Source of the DNA: Chara braunii
Lineage: Eukaryota > Streptophyta > Charophyceae > Charales > Characeae
Length of the DNA: 37,234 nt
Reading direction: 5' to 3'
Assembly: GCA_003427395.1 (NCBI GenBank)
Contig: BFEA01000004.1
Location: 7,108,760-7,145,993 of the forward strand
A program made the translations under genes and the position numbers. Positions 1-9,914 of the stretch are shown in pieces; positions within the stretch are counted from its first letter, which is position 1, and every line of letters starts with the position of its first letter. Below the pieces are notes generated by a model. It made no database searches and was not told where the DNA came from. It saw only the letters and a list, made by a program, of their open reading frames with translations.

Positions 1-33
<33 letters not shown>
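1..33. repeat. Poly-A tract at window start
   Basis: The window opens with 33 consecutive A residues. This could be the tail of a retroelement lying to the left or a simple repeat at a contig break. Nothing to its left is visible, so no element can be assigned. Confidence 0.9.
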
Positions 34-35
<2 letters not shown>

Positions 36-1140
36 CCATTCCAACACAGATGGGGTATTAAGAGGATTCAAAATCTTCACCATTTCAGCATCTTTAAAGT
101 CGTTGAAACCCAATTTCAATAAACTTTATAGTTGCTGAATCATTTCCACTTCAGAATTACTTGCAACGACCTTCTCCCAACCAAGCCGCCCAGGGACCAA
201 GCATAGGTACGTAGTACGTACTCGTCCTTCCCACGTCATATTCTAAGTACTTTCTGTGCGTCTAAGCGAGTGCCTCTAAAAAATGCCTAATATTTGATGT
301 CCGTGTTTGGAGTGCCGGCAACACTATTAGGGTTCCCTATTTGTTCAGGATGTTTGTGGGTGCATGTTCCGTAGGTGATGAAAGACATTTGTTGGAGTGG
401 CTTCCTGGCTCCGAAGGTGGTGAGAACCAATAGTCCACGGGGTTCTGGTTGTGGTGAGTACGTGATGGATTGCTTTGGCGCTTGTTGAGTGTGTGGACTG
501 CCTTTTCTGTGCCCCTCTGCTGCCTTAATGCCCACCTGCTTGGCATGTCTTTCCCTGCAGCTTGCTTGTTGACCGTGTAGTTTAGTTACTTTGTCAGTTT
601 TGCATTGTATGTCAATGCATTGTTGCCCTGGCGCCCGTCTTTCTGCCTCATTTTTCCGTTTACTTCGCTTGTGTGCCGTGTAGTCTGGCTGCTTTTGTCA
701 GCACTGCTTCGCTGTGTTGTTCCCTAGCTGCCCATCTGCTTGCGCTGCATGCAGTTATCTTTTGCGCTTCGCTGTGTTGTTCCCTAGCTGCCCATGTTAG
801 CATTGCCTGCCAATGCTTGGTGCTTCCCTTAGTCGTTGCCATGCTCGCTTGATCCGCTGTTGCCTGCTGGCTGTCCATTGTTGACAGGGGTTAAAAGAGC
901 TCATGACTCAAAACATCGGTATGCAGATTCTGCAGATTGTTAAGGGTTCAGGCTCCTGATGAGTTGCTGCGAGTCCGATGAAACAATCTGTCACTATCCG
1001 TATTGTTTTTCTGGTACTCCTTTATTTACATTTTTGCCGGTCTTTTAGTATCCGAGATGCGGGGCATTCTCTACTCCATTAGTGCAGGTCACTGACTTTC
1101 TTCTTATGGGCCACAACTGTGTAACTCCATCGAAAGTAGG
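34..1140. other. Unassigned stretch, no gene seen
   Basis: I find no recognisable protein, RNA gene or transposon domain here. Short open frames on the minus strand (287-535, 660-878) are low-complexity and repeat-driven. The only structure is a 60-bp-period direct repeat at 706-795. Confidence 0.5.
706..795. repeat. Direct repeat, 30 bp, 60-bp period
   Basis: The 30-bp segment at 706-735, beginning gcttcgctgtgttgttccct, recurs without change at 766-795. The 30 bp between the copies differ, so this is a spaced duplication or two units of a partly diverged 60-bp tandem repeat. Confidence 0.9.
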
Positions 1141-1209
1141 CTTCTAAGTCAAAGCATCATAAGCTTCGAAGTCAAAACACCATAAGCTTCAAAGTCAAAA
1201 CACCATAAA
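1141..1209. repeat. 23-bp tandem repeat, three copies
   Basis: Three adjacent 23-bp units start at 1141, 1164 and 1187. Their core is cttc-aagtcaaaacaccataag. They differ at only a few positions. No gene overlaps them. Confidence 0.9.
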
Positions 1210-1514
1210 CACCATTTCAATTGTCAACCAAGATCTTCATATCCCTATGAAGGGTATAAATGTCAGACGTCCTTGGGGGTGTGAGCAATTACTTCCGTGG
1301 TGACCCGAACGCCTTGGTGTCCCCAACCTGAAATCAACGGAACCAAAGCACTGATGAGTCGGTGTACAGCAGAACCTTTGTGAGATTGTATTACAAAACG
1401 AGTTTGCGAAAGAAGTGTTTCCTGTGATTTCTTGGACGGAGCAACTCTGCTGATGAGCAACCATGTTTTAACTTTGAAAACAGGATCCGGAATCATCTGA
1501 CACGCACAAGACTC

Positions 1515-1955
1515 ATGAGTCTCATCAGTCTCAAGATTCTCACGAGTCTCATGAAGCTCATGAGTCTGCATGATTCTGAAGCATCTCAGGATGTACAAAA
1601 ATCACATGAGCCACACAAGTCGGTGGATGGGTCAACCCCTGCAATTCAATTGATTGATCAAGTGGTCGATCTCACTGAAGACCTGCCAAACGGGGTAAGC
1701 CGGCAAGATGATGGTGTAACAATGAGCTCCCAAAGCCCGTCTCCTTCCCAAACACCAACCCTTGGTATAGATTCTGAGCTCGCAAGTAAGCGGCAAAGAT
1801 TGAAATCCCGCCTTGCCAAGGGTCAGGGAGATTTATCGCCCAAGAAAGTCGGAATAGTTATTTTACAGGTAAGATTTCAGGGGGGAACTTGGGAGGTGGG
1901 TTTATCTGAACCCCCTGGTGCGGTCTATGAGGAAGTGTCTCTCTTTCCTCCATAA
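1515..1955 (+). pseudogene. Possible LINE ORF1 fragment (unrecognised)
   Basis: This is a 146-codon open frame upstream of the LINE endonuclease region. I do not recognise a domain. The first 20 or so codons come from a degenerate TGAGTC/CATGAG repeat (about 1508-1580). The rest is Ser/Pro/Gln-rich and hydrophilic with a short basic stretch (KRQRLKSR), as is common in nucleic-acid-binding ORF1 proteins. No CCHC knuckle or RRM is visible. The assignment rests only on its position before ORF2 on the same strand, so it may equally be a chance frame. Confidence 0.25.
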
Positions 1956-2426
1956 CTGGTCGCTTGGCAGGGGTACCTCTCATCAAGCATGAGGTGACAA
2001 AGTTCATCAAGACAAACTACCATCCCGGGGCAATGACGTTCTTATCTGTAACTGAAGGGGTACATAGGCTGGCTGAATGAGATGTATATCTTAAATATGA
2101 AGTCGGTACAAATACGAACCTCAGGTGGTTCAGTCAGGATTCCTTCTTCTCAAGCTCAAGGCAAACACGTTCTGGTCAGACACAGACGTTGGCACGCTGC
2201 TGGTCAGACTGTTGGGCCTAAAGATCCTGGTGGTTGGTGGCCTATTGGACTCTGGCCCGTGGCAAGACCTTTGACCCTCCTTTGCACTACAGTGCGCTGT
2301 ATTTTGGATTGGTATTTAATTGTGATTAAGTGAAATGGAGAACAAAAGATAAAACATGGAAATTACTTAGAAGAAATGCAGATTTAGAACTCGGCCAAGT
2401 ACCAAAAGAAATCAGCTATTTACGAC

Positions 2427-2683
2427 CTAGGCTACCAGAGTGGCCCCGGGTCCACTTGCCCGGCCGGTTTAAAATTTTTATTTTAAAATTTGGTAAAGAA
2501 TTTTGATGTGACCCTGAGGCAAAAGTTGTTCAGTTTATTTTTCTGCATAACATAGCTTTTTTTTTCCGGATTTTTTGGATTTTTTATTTTTTTATGTTTT
2601 TTGGCTGGGGCCTTCCCTAGTCCTTGCACGGCCGGGCCGCCCGGGAAAATAGGGTGACCCGGGCGGCCCGGCTGGTAGCCTAG
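2427..2683. mobile_element. hAT-like MITE 1 (257 bp) inserted in LINE ORF2
   Basis: The ends are a perfect 12-bp inverted repeat, CTAGGCTACCAG at the left and CTGGTAGCCTAG at the right. An 8-bp direct repeat, tttacgac, flanks it at 2419-2426 and 2684-2691, which is the target duplication length of the hAT superfamily. The subterminal sequence is rich in CCCGGG/GGCCCGG and the interior is A/T-rich. The interior motifs aaatttggtaaagaatttt and ttttctgcataacatag recur in the two other elements of this window. It has no coding capacity. Removing the element and one target copy joins the LINE endonuclease in one frame, which confirms insertion after the LINE. Confidence 0.88.
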
Positions 2684-2691
2684 TTTACGAC

Positions 2692-3114
2692 CAATTAAAA
2701 GGAGTTGGTGGACAGGAATGGCCTGATGTGATTTGCGTCCAGAAAACACACCTCATGGACTTCGATCTACACAATCATTGTCACAAACAAATTTGGCCCT
2801 ATACTGCATTTAGAGCTCATGCCCCTCATCCAGGAAGCGTTGGTGTAGCCATTTGAGTTCCCCCAGGATCCAAGGTAGAACTTGTTTATTGGGAGATCGA
2901 TAAAGTGGATGGTACGTAATATATCTTGGTAATGCTGGAACTTGTGATAGTCAGTATTCTATGTGTATACGGGTCCAACGAGGCTGGCAAATGTCAACGT
3001 TTTTTTCAATCCCTCACCCCCCTTCTTCCAGTAGGAGTCCCGATGATTATAGCTGGTGATTTCAACGCTGCAACAGATCGGTCTCTAGACCGCTGGAGTA
3101 CTCCTATTCCCTGA
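2692..3114 (+). pseudogene. LINE endonuclease domain, N-terminal part
   Basis: Frame 1 from 2692 reads an endonuclease/exonuclease/phosphatase-type domain. It contains PDVICVQKTHL at about 2725-2757 and IIAGDFNAATD at about 3045-3080. In active LINE endonucleases the first motif is QETHL and its Glu binds the metal ion; here the codon is AAA (Lys). The frame is cut by TGA at about 2854 and TAA at about 2917, and it ends at 3114. The domain would nick target DNA to prime reverse transcription; this copy cannot. It continues in another frame at 3138. Confidence 0.85.
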
Positions 3115-3137
3115 CTTATGTAGAATCAAACAAGATA

Positions 3138-3626
3138 TTGATGGCTAATTTGTCTCAATCATTAAATCTTTTTGATTCTTTTAGAAGATTGAATCCGGCC
3201 CAACACACTTATTCATGTCTTAGGAAGAACCAAGCTAGAATGACTACCAAGTCTCGTGTAGACCTGATCTTACTTTCAAAGGAATTGGAAGGAGCTCTTC
3301 AAGTAGCTGAAATCTTTCCCGGTAGCCATCTCTTGAGTCTAGATCACGCGATGTGTGCGGTGATTCTTTCCTTTGAGAAGAAGTCGAATCAAGGTATCGG
3401 TTATTATAAACTTAACACAACTCACCTTAAAATAGAGATATTCAGATCTTTCCTAAAGGATGTGTGGACTTTCTGGAGAAACCAGAAGACCAGTATACAA
3501 AGTGACATCAAGTGGTTCAACAGCGGCCTAGTTTTTCTAGGACGTAAACGCAATGAATATTCAAAGTTATTAGCAGCCGATCGTTATTCTACTGAAATAC
3601 GGTTATATCAACGTAGCCAACAATAA
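3138..3626 (+). pseudogene. LINE endonuclease domain, C-terminal part and linker
   Basis: This 162-codon open stretch carries the C-terminal signatures of the same endonuclease: TYSC, SRVDLILLS and SLDHAMC (the conserved S-D-H catalytic triplet region is present as L-D-H). A basic, helical linker towards the reverse transcriptase follows. It is out of frame with the preceding piece, so a frameshift lies between about 3100 and 3138. It ends at TAA 3624-3626. Linker-like sequence continues in broken frames to the hAT-like insertion at 3794. Confidence 0.85.
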
Positions 3627-3793
3627 CAACTCTTAGACATTGATGACAGTGAGTTGAAGAGGAATGAAGTAATAACTTAAGAATTACAAAAATTAGAATC
3701 TCAATTACTTTCTCATATGGAATATCGTTGGCAAGGTATGAGGATTCGAGGCAGAATTAGAAAACATCTAACAAAAGGAGCCATGGACATAAG

Positions 3794-4622
3794 CAGGGTT
3801 GCTGGCGTTCGGGACGGGCCGAACGCCCGAACCCGAACGCCCGAACGTGCGGGACCCCTTCGGAAGGCGTTCGACCGTTCGGACCGAACGCGGACCCAAA
3901 AAAAAAAAAAAAAAAAAAAAAAAAACGTTTTTGAAAATAAACTATGTTATGAAGAATAATAAACTAATATTTGTTTTTGTGTTTTGCATTGATTGACTTT
4001 GAGCTAATTATGACCATTAAAAAACTTGGTGGACAAACACAATTTATGCGAAGCTAAAGTAGCAGCCTGGGCAATGCATCCAAATTCTTTACTAAATTTG
4101 AATTAAAAATCAAATACAAAAAATAAACACTATGATAAAAATAAGAAAAAAAAAAAAAAGAATTAAAATGAGTGATTGTGCCAGCACCTTTTCGACACCG
4201 CCATCTTTGCCGATTTTTAATTATTTCTTGGCATTGACAAATGCCCTGAAAATATACAGGTATGTAGTTTACATAATCAATAACTCGTTAAAAAGTTTTC
4301 AAAAAATAATAAAATTGTTTAGGCCCCGAAATAAAGTGAAAACAAAAAGTGAAAAGTGAAAAAAAACAAAATAGTTGAGCACGTTTTGACACCCCCATTT
4401 TTTACGATTTTTAATGTTTTGTTTGCTTAGCAGAATGACTTCAAAATTTATAGTAGTGTAGGTTACATCATAGAGAACTCCCAAAAAAAAATACAAAAAA
4501 GAACCTTATTTTTAGGCCCCGAAATATTTTTTGGCGGGGGCCGAACCCCGAACGGGACCCCGAACGCCCAAACGTTTGGGGGCCAGCCCGGGGGCCCCCG
4601 AACGTTCGGTCAGGTAACCCTG
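3794..4622. mobile_element. hAT-like MITE 2 (829 bp) inserted in LINE ORF2
   Basis: It is flanked by the 8-bp direct repeat gacataag (3786-3793 and 4623-4630). The ends are CAGGGTTGCTGGCGTTCGGG on the left and the complement of CAGGGTTACCTGACCGAACG on the right, typical of hAT termini. Subterminal regions are packed with CGAACG/CGTTCGGG repeats. The interior is A/T-rich, includes an A run at 3899-3925, and contains a roughly 193-bp tandem duplication (units at about 4180-4335 and 4375-4528). No transposase is encoded, so it is non-autonomous. In reverse complement it matches the element at the right end of the window. Confidence 0.92.
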
Positions 4623-4630
4623 GACATAAG

Positions 4631-5425
4631 AGTTTTTGCTATGACAAAACCCGTACTGAGAGGACAGTCAGAGAGGCGTTGGCCCATCCTCAAGATTTGA
4701 ATGGTCCACTTGTCAATTCTACGACCGAGTGTACTAAAATTGCAAGGGATTTTTTCAATGATCTTTTTTTATCAGAGAATTGTGATATTCCCTTGAATCA
4801 ATGTAGTGTGGAAATAGACGATTTCCTAACAACTACGACCAAAACTCTATCAATAGACCAGAGGGAACAACTAGATTTGTCCTTAACAAAAGATGAAGTG
4901 TGGACTGCACTTATGCTTATGAGGGAAGAAAAAATCCCAGACATTGATGGTTTACCTAAAGAACTTTGGGAGTCCTTGTGGGACTTTATCTCCCATGATC
5001 TTATGGATTTCTATCAAGTTGTATGGGGGTTAGGCCAGATGGGGGAGATTGTGGGGCAATGTGTTTTGTCGTTATTATATAAACAGGGGGATAAATGCAA
5101 TATTAGGAACTATTGCCTCATTACACCGCTAACAGTAGTGTATCAATTGATCTCTAAGGTCCTTACTAATCACCTCAACAAGTATATTGCATACATAATT
5201 CACCCCTCCCAAACAGGGTTCATCCAAGAGAGAAATATCCAAGACAATATCTTGCTCATTTACAAACTCATCAAGCCTTCTCGTCGTCTCGGCATAAAGC
5301 CGCCTTTATTTTTATTGATTTTGGAAAAACTTATGGTCATGTTCATTGGTTTTTTTCTTTTTTTTTAACAAATACTCCAGTCTATTCGTCCCATATCGAA
5401 TTGTACAGATAATTGAGAACATTTT
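4631..5425 (+). pseudogene. LINE reverse transcriptase, finger region
   Basis: A 229-codon open stretch (4679-5368) plus a short out-of-frame continuation. Visible RT landmarks in order are KIPDIDGLPKELW (family form KxPGxDGlp), LYKQGDKCNIRNYCLITPL (family form PKxGDxxxxxNYRPIsL), QTGFIQERNIQDNI, and a degraded motif A at LLILEKLM, where the family has LDxxKAYD. The catalytic Asp is therefore lost or shifted. From about 5391, VPYRIVQIIENI continues the palm in another frame up to the insertion at 5426. Retrotransposon origin is certain; function is lost. Confidence 0.88.
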
Positions 5426-5975
5426 AGATCATTTAGGATACCAGGGCCATTACCCGGCTTCGGCTGAGATCAGTGTGTGAATATCTAATGACCTGTTAAA
5501 GAACTACTCATGCAATAGGATGCCACAGATGTCCGACGAATGTACACAACCCTCAGGATCCCTAACAAGCCTTCTAAGACTTTCCAACACAGTCTTACTC
5601 CCCGCTGAGCTCTTCCAAGCCTCACGGCTCCACCCTGCTGGGTTACGGGGCAACACAATTCGTCCCAACTCCGACCAGCGTAGTCCCAGCAGCAAACCTT
5701 GGCTGTCCCTTGGGATGCCCACCCCAAAGCATCCCCAAATCTCTCTACCAGGCCTCGCACTCCTGCATGAGCAGGTTACAGGACAACACCCCAGCACCGG
5801 TCAGCGTCGTTCTGGCATCGAACAGCCGCAGATCACTGAGTATAACCGTTTCAAAACCGCCTAGGATGGGTTGCTAAGACTCCCTAGACTCCTAAGACAT
5901 TCATAAGAACCACCGACAATGTTTTTTTTAAGATAAATGTAAAGAGAAATTCAACTTTGGTCCACATTTCAGAAG
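5426..5975. mobile_element. Unidentified 550-bp insertion in LINE RT
   Basis: RT coding sequence stops at about 5425 and resumes at 5976. Imperfect direct repeats flank the piece: attgagaacatttt (5412-5425) and attgatcaaaatttt (5976-5990). They could be a decayed target duplication of about 14 bp. The insert has no recognisable gene. It holds two diverged copies of a segment (about 5639-5700 and 5773-5830) sharing ggttacgggg-caacac, ccagcgt and cagcagcaaacc-like blocks. It may be a SINE-like or composite insert, but I see no clear pol III boxes or tail. Confidence 0.5.
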
Positions 5976-5976
5976 A

Positions 5977-6402
5977 TTGATCAAAATTTTGCATACAAAC
6001 GCTTCAAGGGTAATGGTTAATGAAAATGTGGCGCCACCTATTGTACTTCAAAGATCAGTGAGACAGGGTGCCGCGATCGCTCTGCTCCTGTTTGTGATCA
6101 TTATGGAAGCTTTAGCAACTAACTTAAGATATCACAACGACATTAGACGTACCCACGTTTCTTTTATCTCAGAGGAAGTTGTCATAGTCTGCTATCGTTT
6201 TGCAGACGATCTTTCTTTGATGGTTGAGGCATCACAAACGAATTTAGATGCAAGTAAAAAAATAATGAACATCTTCTGCAAACTTTATGATATGAAGGCA
6301 AATTGGGGTAATAAAACATTGGGATGGTGGATTCATTATCAAGGTATGAGACCCCCCGAACAACCTTATACCAAATGGATTCAGTCAGATGTACCAATCT
6401 GA
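5977..6402 (+). pseudogene. LINE reverse transcriptase, palm with FADD
   Basis: The frame carries RSVRQGAAIALLLFVIIMEAL (motif B; family form RGVRQGDPLSPxLF) and YRFADDLSLMVE (motif C, the F/Y-A-D-D catalytic box, intact), then KANWGNKT (family form KxNWxKS). The piece directly continues the RT fragment on the left side of the 550-bp insert. It ends at a TGA at 6400-6402, after which the thumb continues in the next frame as VLGVSVSATGKP. The two catalytic Asp of motif C survive, but motif A upstream is broken. Confidence 0.9.
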
Positions 6403-7428
6403 GTTCTGGGTGTGTCCGTTTCGGCTACAGGCAAACCAACAACCAATACTGAAGGGATTTTGCAACAAGTTCAGTTGAATCTAGGATGTTGTGGAAAGAT
6501 AAACATATCTTTATTTGGAAGATCTTTGGTAATTAATAATGTGGTTGTGGTACTTCAATATCAACAGGTTTATTTGCTAAATGGCAATTAGCACAAACAA
6601 TTCTTCCAGTAGCCTCACAAGGATTTTTATATGTTTGTTGTGCAGAGGCGAGATATGCTTCTATATAATTTGGATAAGTAGTTACCAAAATTCAAAAGAA
6701 AGTTGGAATACAAATTGATAAGTACATCAACTTTTGGTATAAATCTGCGATATGGGCCTTAGATAGAGTGACTCTCAAGATATTTCAGCGTCAGTTAGCA
6801 ACTTTATTGTGGCGTGAGAACCATGAACGTGAAAATGTTATCAACAGACTGGCATGATTATCAATAATCCAACCTTAATCTAAGGGTGGCTTTGGGATCA
6901 TTGACCCTAAATCCAAGTCATAGCTATTTCCTTACAATGGATTAAACATCTTGTACTTCACCCCCTCACTCCTTGCTCCTGGACTTTTCCAAGGGGCTCC
7001 TCGGTGGAATTTCATCATCTAGACCCCTCTGATAGACAAGCTGCCAGGAGAGACCTCCGCAGGGACTCTTTTTGAATCACATTGATAAAAAACTGGAGGA
7101 AACTGCCCCTTCCAGATAAAGTACCCCCTGCGAGATGGGAGGAGGTATGCCAACAACCCTTATTTAACAATATGTTTATGAGAGATTCTCAAGGGTGTGT
7201 CCTTCATTTTATGGATGTCCCTTGGAAATGGTGGATTAGGAGAGGAATCATATGAATTAAGGATTTATGGAATCATGAGATTAGAGATTGTTCTCATCCT
7301 CAGACCTTCAGGAGCGTCTGCTTTATTGTCATCATCAAAGATTTGCCCTGGAACAAGTAATTGATATAATTTCCTTGGATTGGGTCAGAATCCTAAGAAA
7401 AGGTCCTAAGTTTCTCCATGGTGACTAG
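6403..7428 (+). pseudogene. LINE ORF2 thumb/connection, heavily degenerate
   Basis: The region can be followed only as short pieces in changing frames. [12 protein letters not shown] (about 6515-6550) matches the usual thumb motif lSl-GR-xVIN. Tryptophan-rich pieces near 6930-7230 (LQWIKHLVLHPL, VPWKWWIRRGI) resemble the region between RT and the zinc-binding domain of plant L1 elements. No intact frame exceeds about 60 codons. Confidence 0.65.
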
Positions 7429-8130
7429 GTGGCAATCCAAAACCAAAAAGGGATAGTGGGGAATATAATTGAGACTCATAATTCAAAAGATTTTCTTATA
7501 TTTATCTTAGATATACAAGATGATGAATTCCTTAATCCCAAAGCACAAGATAATACTATATGGTGTACGGCTGAACAACTCTTCTGGATTAGAGGGTTAA
7601 AAGTTGATGAGAAATGACTGTCCTTTAGACCGGAAACACCAATCTCTCACCTTTCATTAACCCGCAGAACTGGACCTGGTCTTGCCCAGGAAAACAGGGG
7701 CGTTCCTACTTTAGAACCTTACACACTCTGTCAGTTAAGTCCACTTACAGAATGCTCCGCCATAGGGTTAATTTGAGAGACCGCATTGAAGATCGTTGGT
7801 TGAAAAATCTTAATATAAGCAAATAAGATTTGAGAGGGATCAAATGGTTTCAAACCTGTAAATCTAAGCCAACTAAGCCAGTTAAGGTAACCTCCTTACA
7901 GCAGCAAATCGCTCACCGATGTCTTCCTACGAATGACTGGATTATTAACATAACCTCGTTGGAATAAAAAGGTATCGCTCAACCTTGGTGCAAGTTTTGT
8001 AGATTAACCTTCCCTTCCAAGTTCATACCTGAAACAATTGAGCATATTTTCCTCCAATGCCCAGGGTCGTTTTGACTCTGGCGGTGGTGGGATAGGATTT
8101 GGAATCAACTGGGAACCACTCTGCCTTGGC
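7429..8130 (+). pseudogene. LINE RT zinc-binding domain (zf-RVT-like)
   Basis: After a 62-codon open piece (7429-7617), sequence at about 7740-8095 reads STYRMLRHRV, then PWCKFCRL, then PETIEHIFLQCP. The C-x2-C pair (codons at 7989 and 7998) with a later H-x4-7-C (codons at 8043 and 8058) is the signature of the reverse-transcriptase zinc-binding domain found at the C-terminus of plant L1 ORF2. A TGA follows within eight codons of the last Cys, and another stop lies upstream at about 7825. Confidence 0.75.
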
Positions 8131-8932
8131 CCTGGGAATGGAAAACACTCCTCCTGGAATCCTGGTATCCGGATCAAGTGGATGTGTTCACAACAAACTT
8201 GTTCTCAATTGGTAGAAGAGCGATCATTTGGGCATTCTGGATAAGAAGGTGTACCCTAGATTACCTATATATTTCACTGAAACTATCAAACATCATATTC
8301 AAACAGACCTTACTATTAAATAGGAGAACTTAAGAGGAAAAATTCAACATCTATCATTACAAAATGAGATCTGACACCTCATCCAACAGTTCAATAGAGG
8401 GAGGGAGGTTGAGGCAGGTACTATGGGAAGCAGCACAAGAGAGTTCACAAGGTTTTTTTCAAAGGAATTACCGATTGATCTTCAATGATTGGAGTGTTGT
8501 TGATCCTGCTATACAATTAAAACCATTAACTGACTTCCCTGATCCCCCCTACCAGGATATTGTCTAGTTCCCTCTTCGTAGTATGGATAAGATTGAAGTA
8601 AGGGGCATGAGATTGTTTCCTCTTGGTTCACAATGTCAAGGGTTATGGTTTAATCAAAAGTTTATGGCGCCCAGGATGGGTGAAGAGGCACAAAGCTCCT
8701 ATTCTTAGTAAGTTTCATCAATTTCATGAGGGACATTGCGCCCAGTTCGCAGCATACATGACTCATTTGTTTCATTTGTTTCAATTGTATCTGAGGGGAC
8801 GTTGCACCCGCTTTCCAGCAGGTGTAGCTCCCCACCAATAGACTAGAGCCCCCCGTAACATAGGTAGAAGTGTATGCTCATACCATCACTCCTATCTGCT
8901 CATGTGGGCAAGATTCCTTAAAAAAAAAAAAA
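8131..8932 (+). other. LINE ORF2 tail and 3' region with poly-A
   Basis: Short open pieces (8364-8567, 8623-8841) have no recognised domain. Within the 3' region a segment is duplicated at about 65-bp spacing: tgagggacattgcgcccag (8727) and tgaggggacgttgcacccg (8792). The region ends in 12 A residues at 8921-8932, taken as the LINE tail. The 3' flank begins gttacacag. Confidence 0.6.
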
Positions 8933-8980
8933 GTTACACAGTAATACACACACAATTGTGTTGCATAAATAGCAAGTTAG

Positions 8981-9260
8981 CAACCCGTTGTCGAGCGCAT
9001 CAACTCCCACTTCCTCGCAAAAGGTGAGAGCCCTCCCGACCACGTCACGCATGAGTAAAAGAAAAAACAACAAGAGACAACTCGGGGACAACTCATAGAC
9101 AACTTTCGCCAATCGTTGAGACAAACGAGGTCGCGTTGTCACCTTGCCGCTCTAGCCGCGTGCGCCAGCCGTACCTCTCATGGTCTCTTACGACAAGATA
9201 GGTTTCCGCGAGGTGCAACTTACCTTCCCTAAGAGGCAAGATTGGTTAAAACGTCGACTA
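8981..9260. repeat. Repeat family R, copy A
   Basis: It is a diverged match to 10894-11080. Shared blocks in order are gttgtcgagcgcatc, gagaccctcc-like, cgtcacg-ag, ttgccgctc, and gcgaggtgcaacttacctt versus gcgaggtacaacttacctc. The first block, TGTCGAGCGCATC (from 8989), also marks both outer ends of the inverted gypsy duplication. No gene is visible. Confidence 0.7.
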
Positions 9261-9640
9261 GACCCAAACGCAATCCGTTACCTGATGCGCTGATCTTCTA
9301 GGTACGAACCGGGCGTGGACTGTGGTTATGGCTGTGCAACTCCACCTTCTTCCCCCTGAGCACCTTCAACTCCCTCAACTTCTTGCAGAGCTCCCACCCC
9401 TCCAGCGGCTCCTCCTTCAGCTCCCTCAACATCCGACCCGCACTCAAGAATGAGTGTGGGCAGCACCTCACACAAATATGAGGCAGCTGGTCGGGCAGCC
9501 CAACTTTTATACTTGTTAGAGGGACTGTGGGAAGCACTTGAGCTCAACCCAAAATTCGAGCTCATGCCTGGGCCCTTGATCTAAACCCAAGATCAAGGGC
9601 CACAATCACTGATTTTTCCCTAGAGAAACTAGAACCCTTC
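9261..9640. other. Unassigned stretch
   Basis: No gene recognised. Minus-strand frames (9298-9537, 9326-9565) are rich in Glu/Leu/Gly because of a CTCC/CTTC-rich plus strand. They are not supported by any motif. Confidence 0.4.
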
Positions 9641-9914
9641 AATTTTAATGTACTTGGCCTTTTCCCAGGCCACGTGCATCGAGGATAGGTTGCACCGGAC
9701 CTTTCATTATTGTGCTACTCCAAGCACAATAGCCCCCCCTTACTTTGTACCTTCCCCGGCTCACGGCCAGGTTCGTACCCCTCCCCCTACAACTCCCTAC
9801 TTGCTGCACATTCAGTGGAGGGCAGCCGATCTGGCTAAACACGAAGCCCGATTCCAAAAAAAATGAAAGTAGAGAAATAAACTGAAAGAAAAGAAAAGAA
9901 GGGAAAAAAAAACC

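Larger units (their letters stand above)
2398..8932 (+). mobile_element. Degenerate LINE, plant-L1 type, with nested insertions
   Basis: Fragments of one non-LTR retrotransposon ORF2 lie in family order on the plus strand: apurinic-type endonuclease (2692-3626), reverse transcriptase (about 4631-6400), a degenerate thumb region (6403-7430) and an RT zinc-binding domain (to about 8130). A 3' region ends in a 12-A tail at 8921-8932. The frame is broken by many stops and frameshifts. Three insertions interrupt it: hAT-like elements at 2427-2683 and 3794-4622, and an unidentified 550-bp piece at 5426-5975. The left boundary and the target-site duplication of the LINE itself could not be found, so the start is only the first place where ORF2 sequence can be followed. 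Confidence 0.85.

Noticed and set aside
2082-2333. 83-codon plus-strand frame as a gene
   Set aside because: No motif, and it lies in broken LINE sequence between ORF1 and ORF2.
9298-9565. Possible hAT transposase C-terminal motif (FLSAGRMLREL)
   Set aside because: Resemblance limited to a few residues in a low-complexity CTCC-rich stretch; no other transposase motif nearby.
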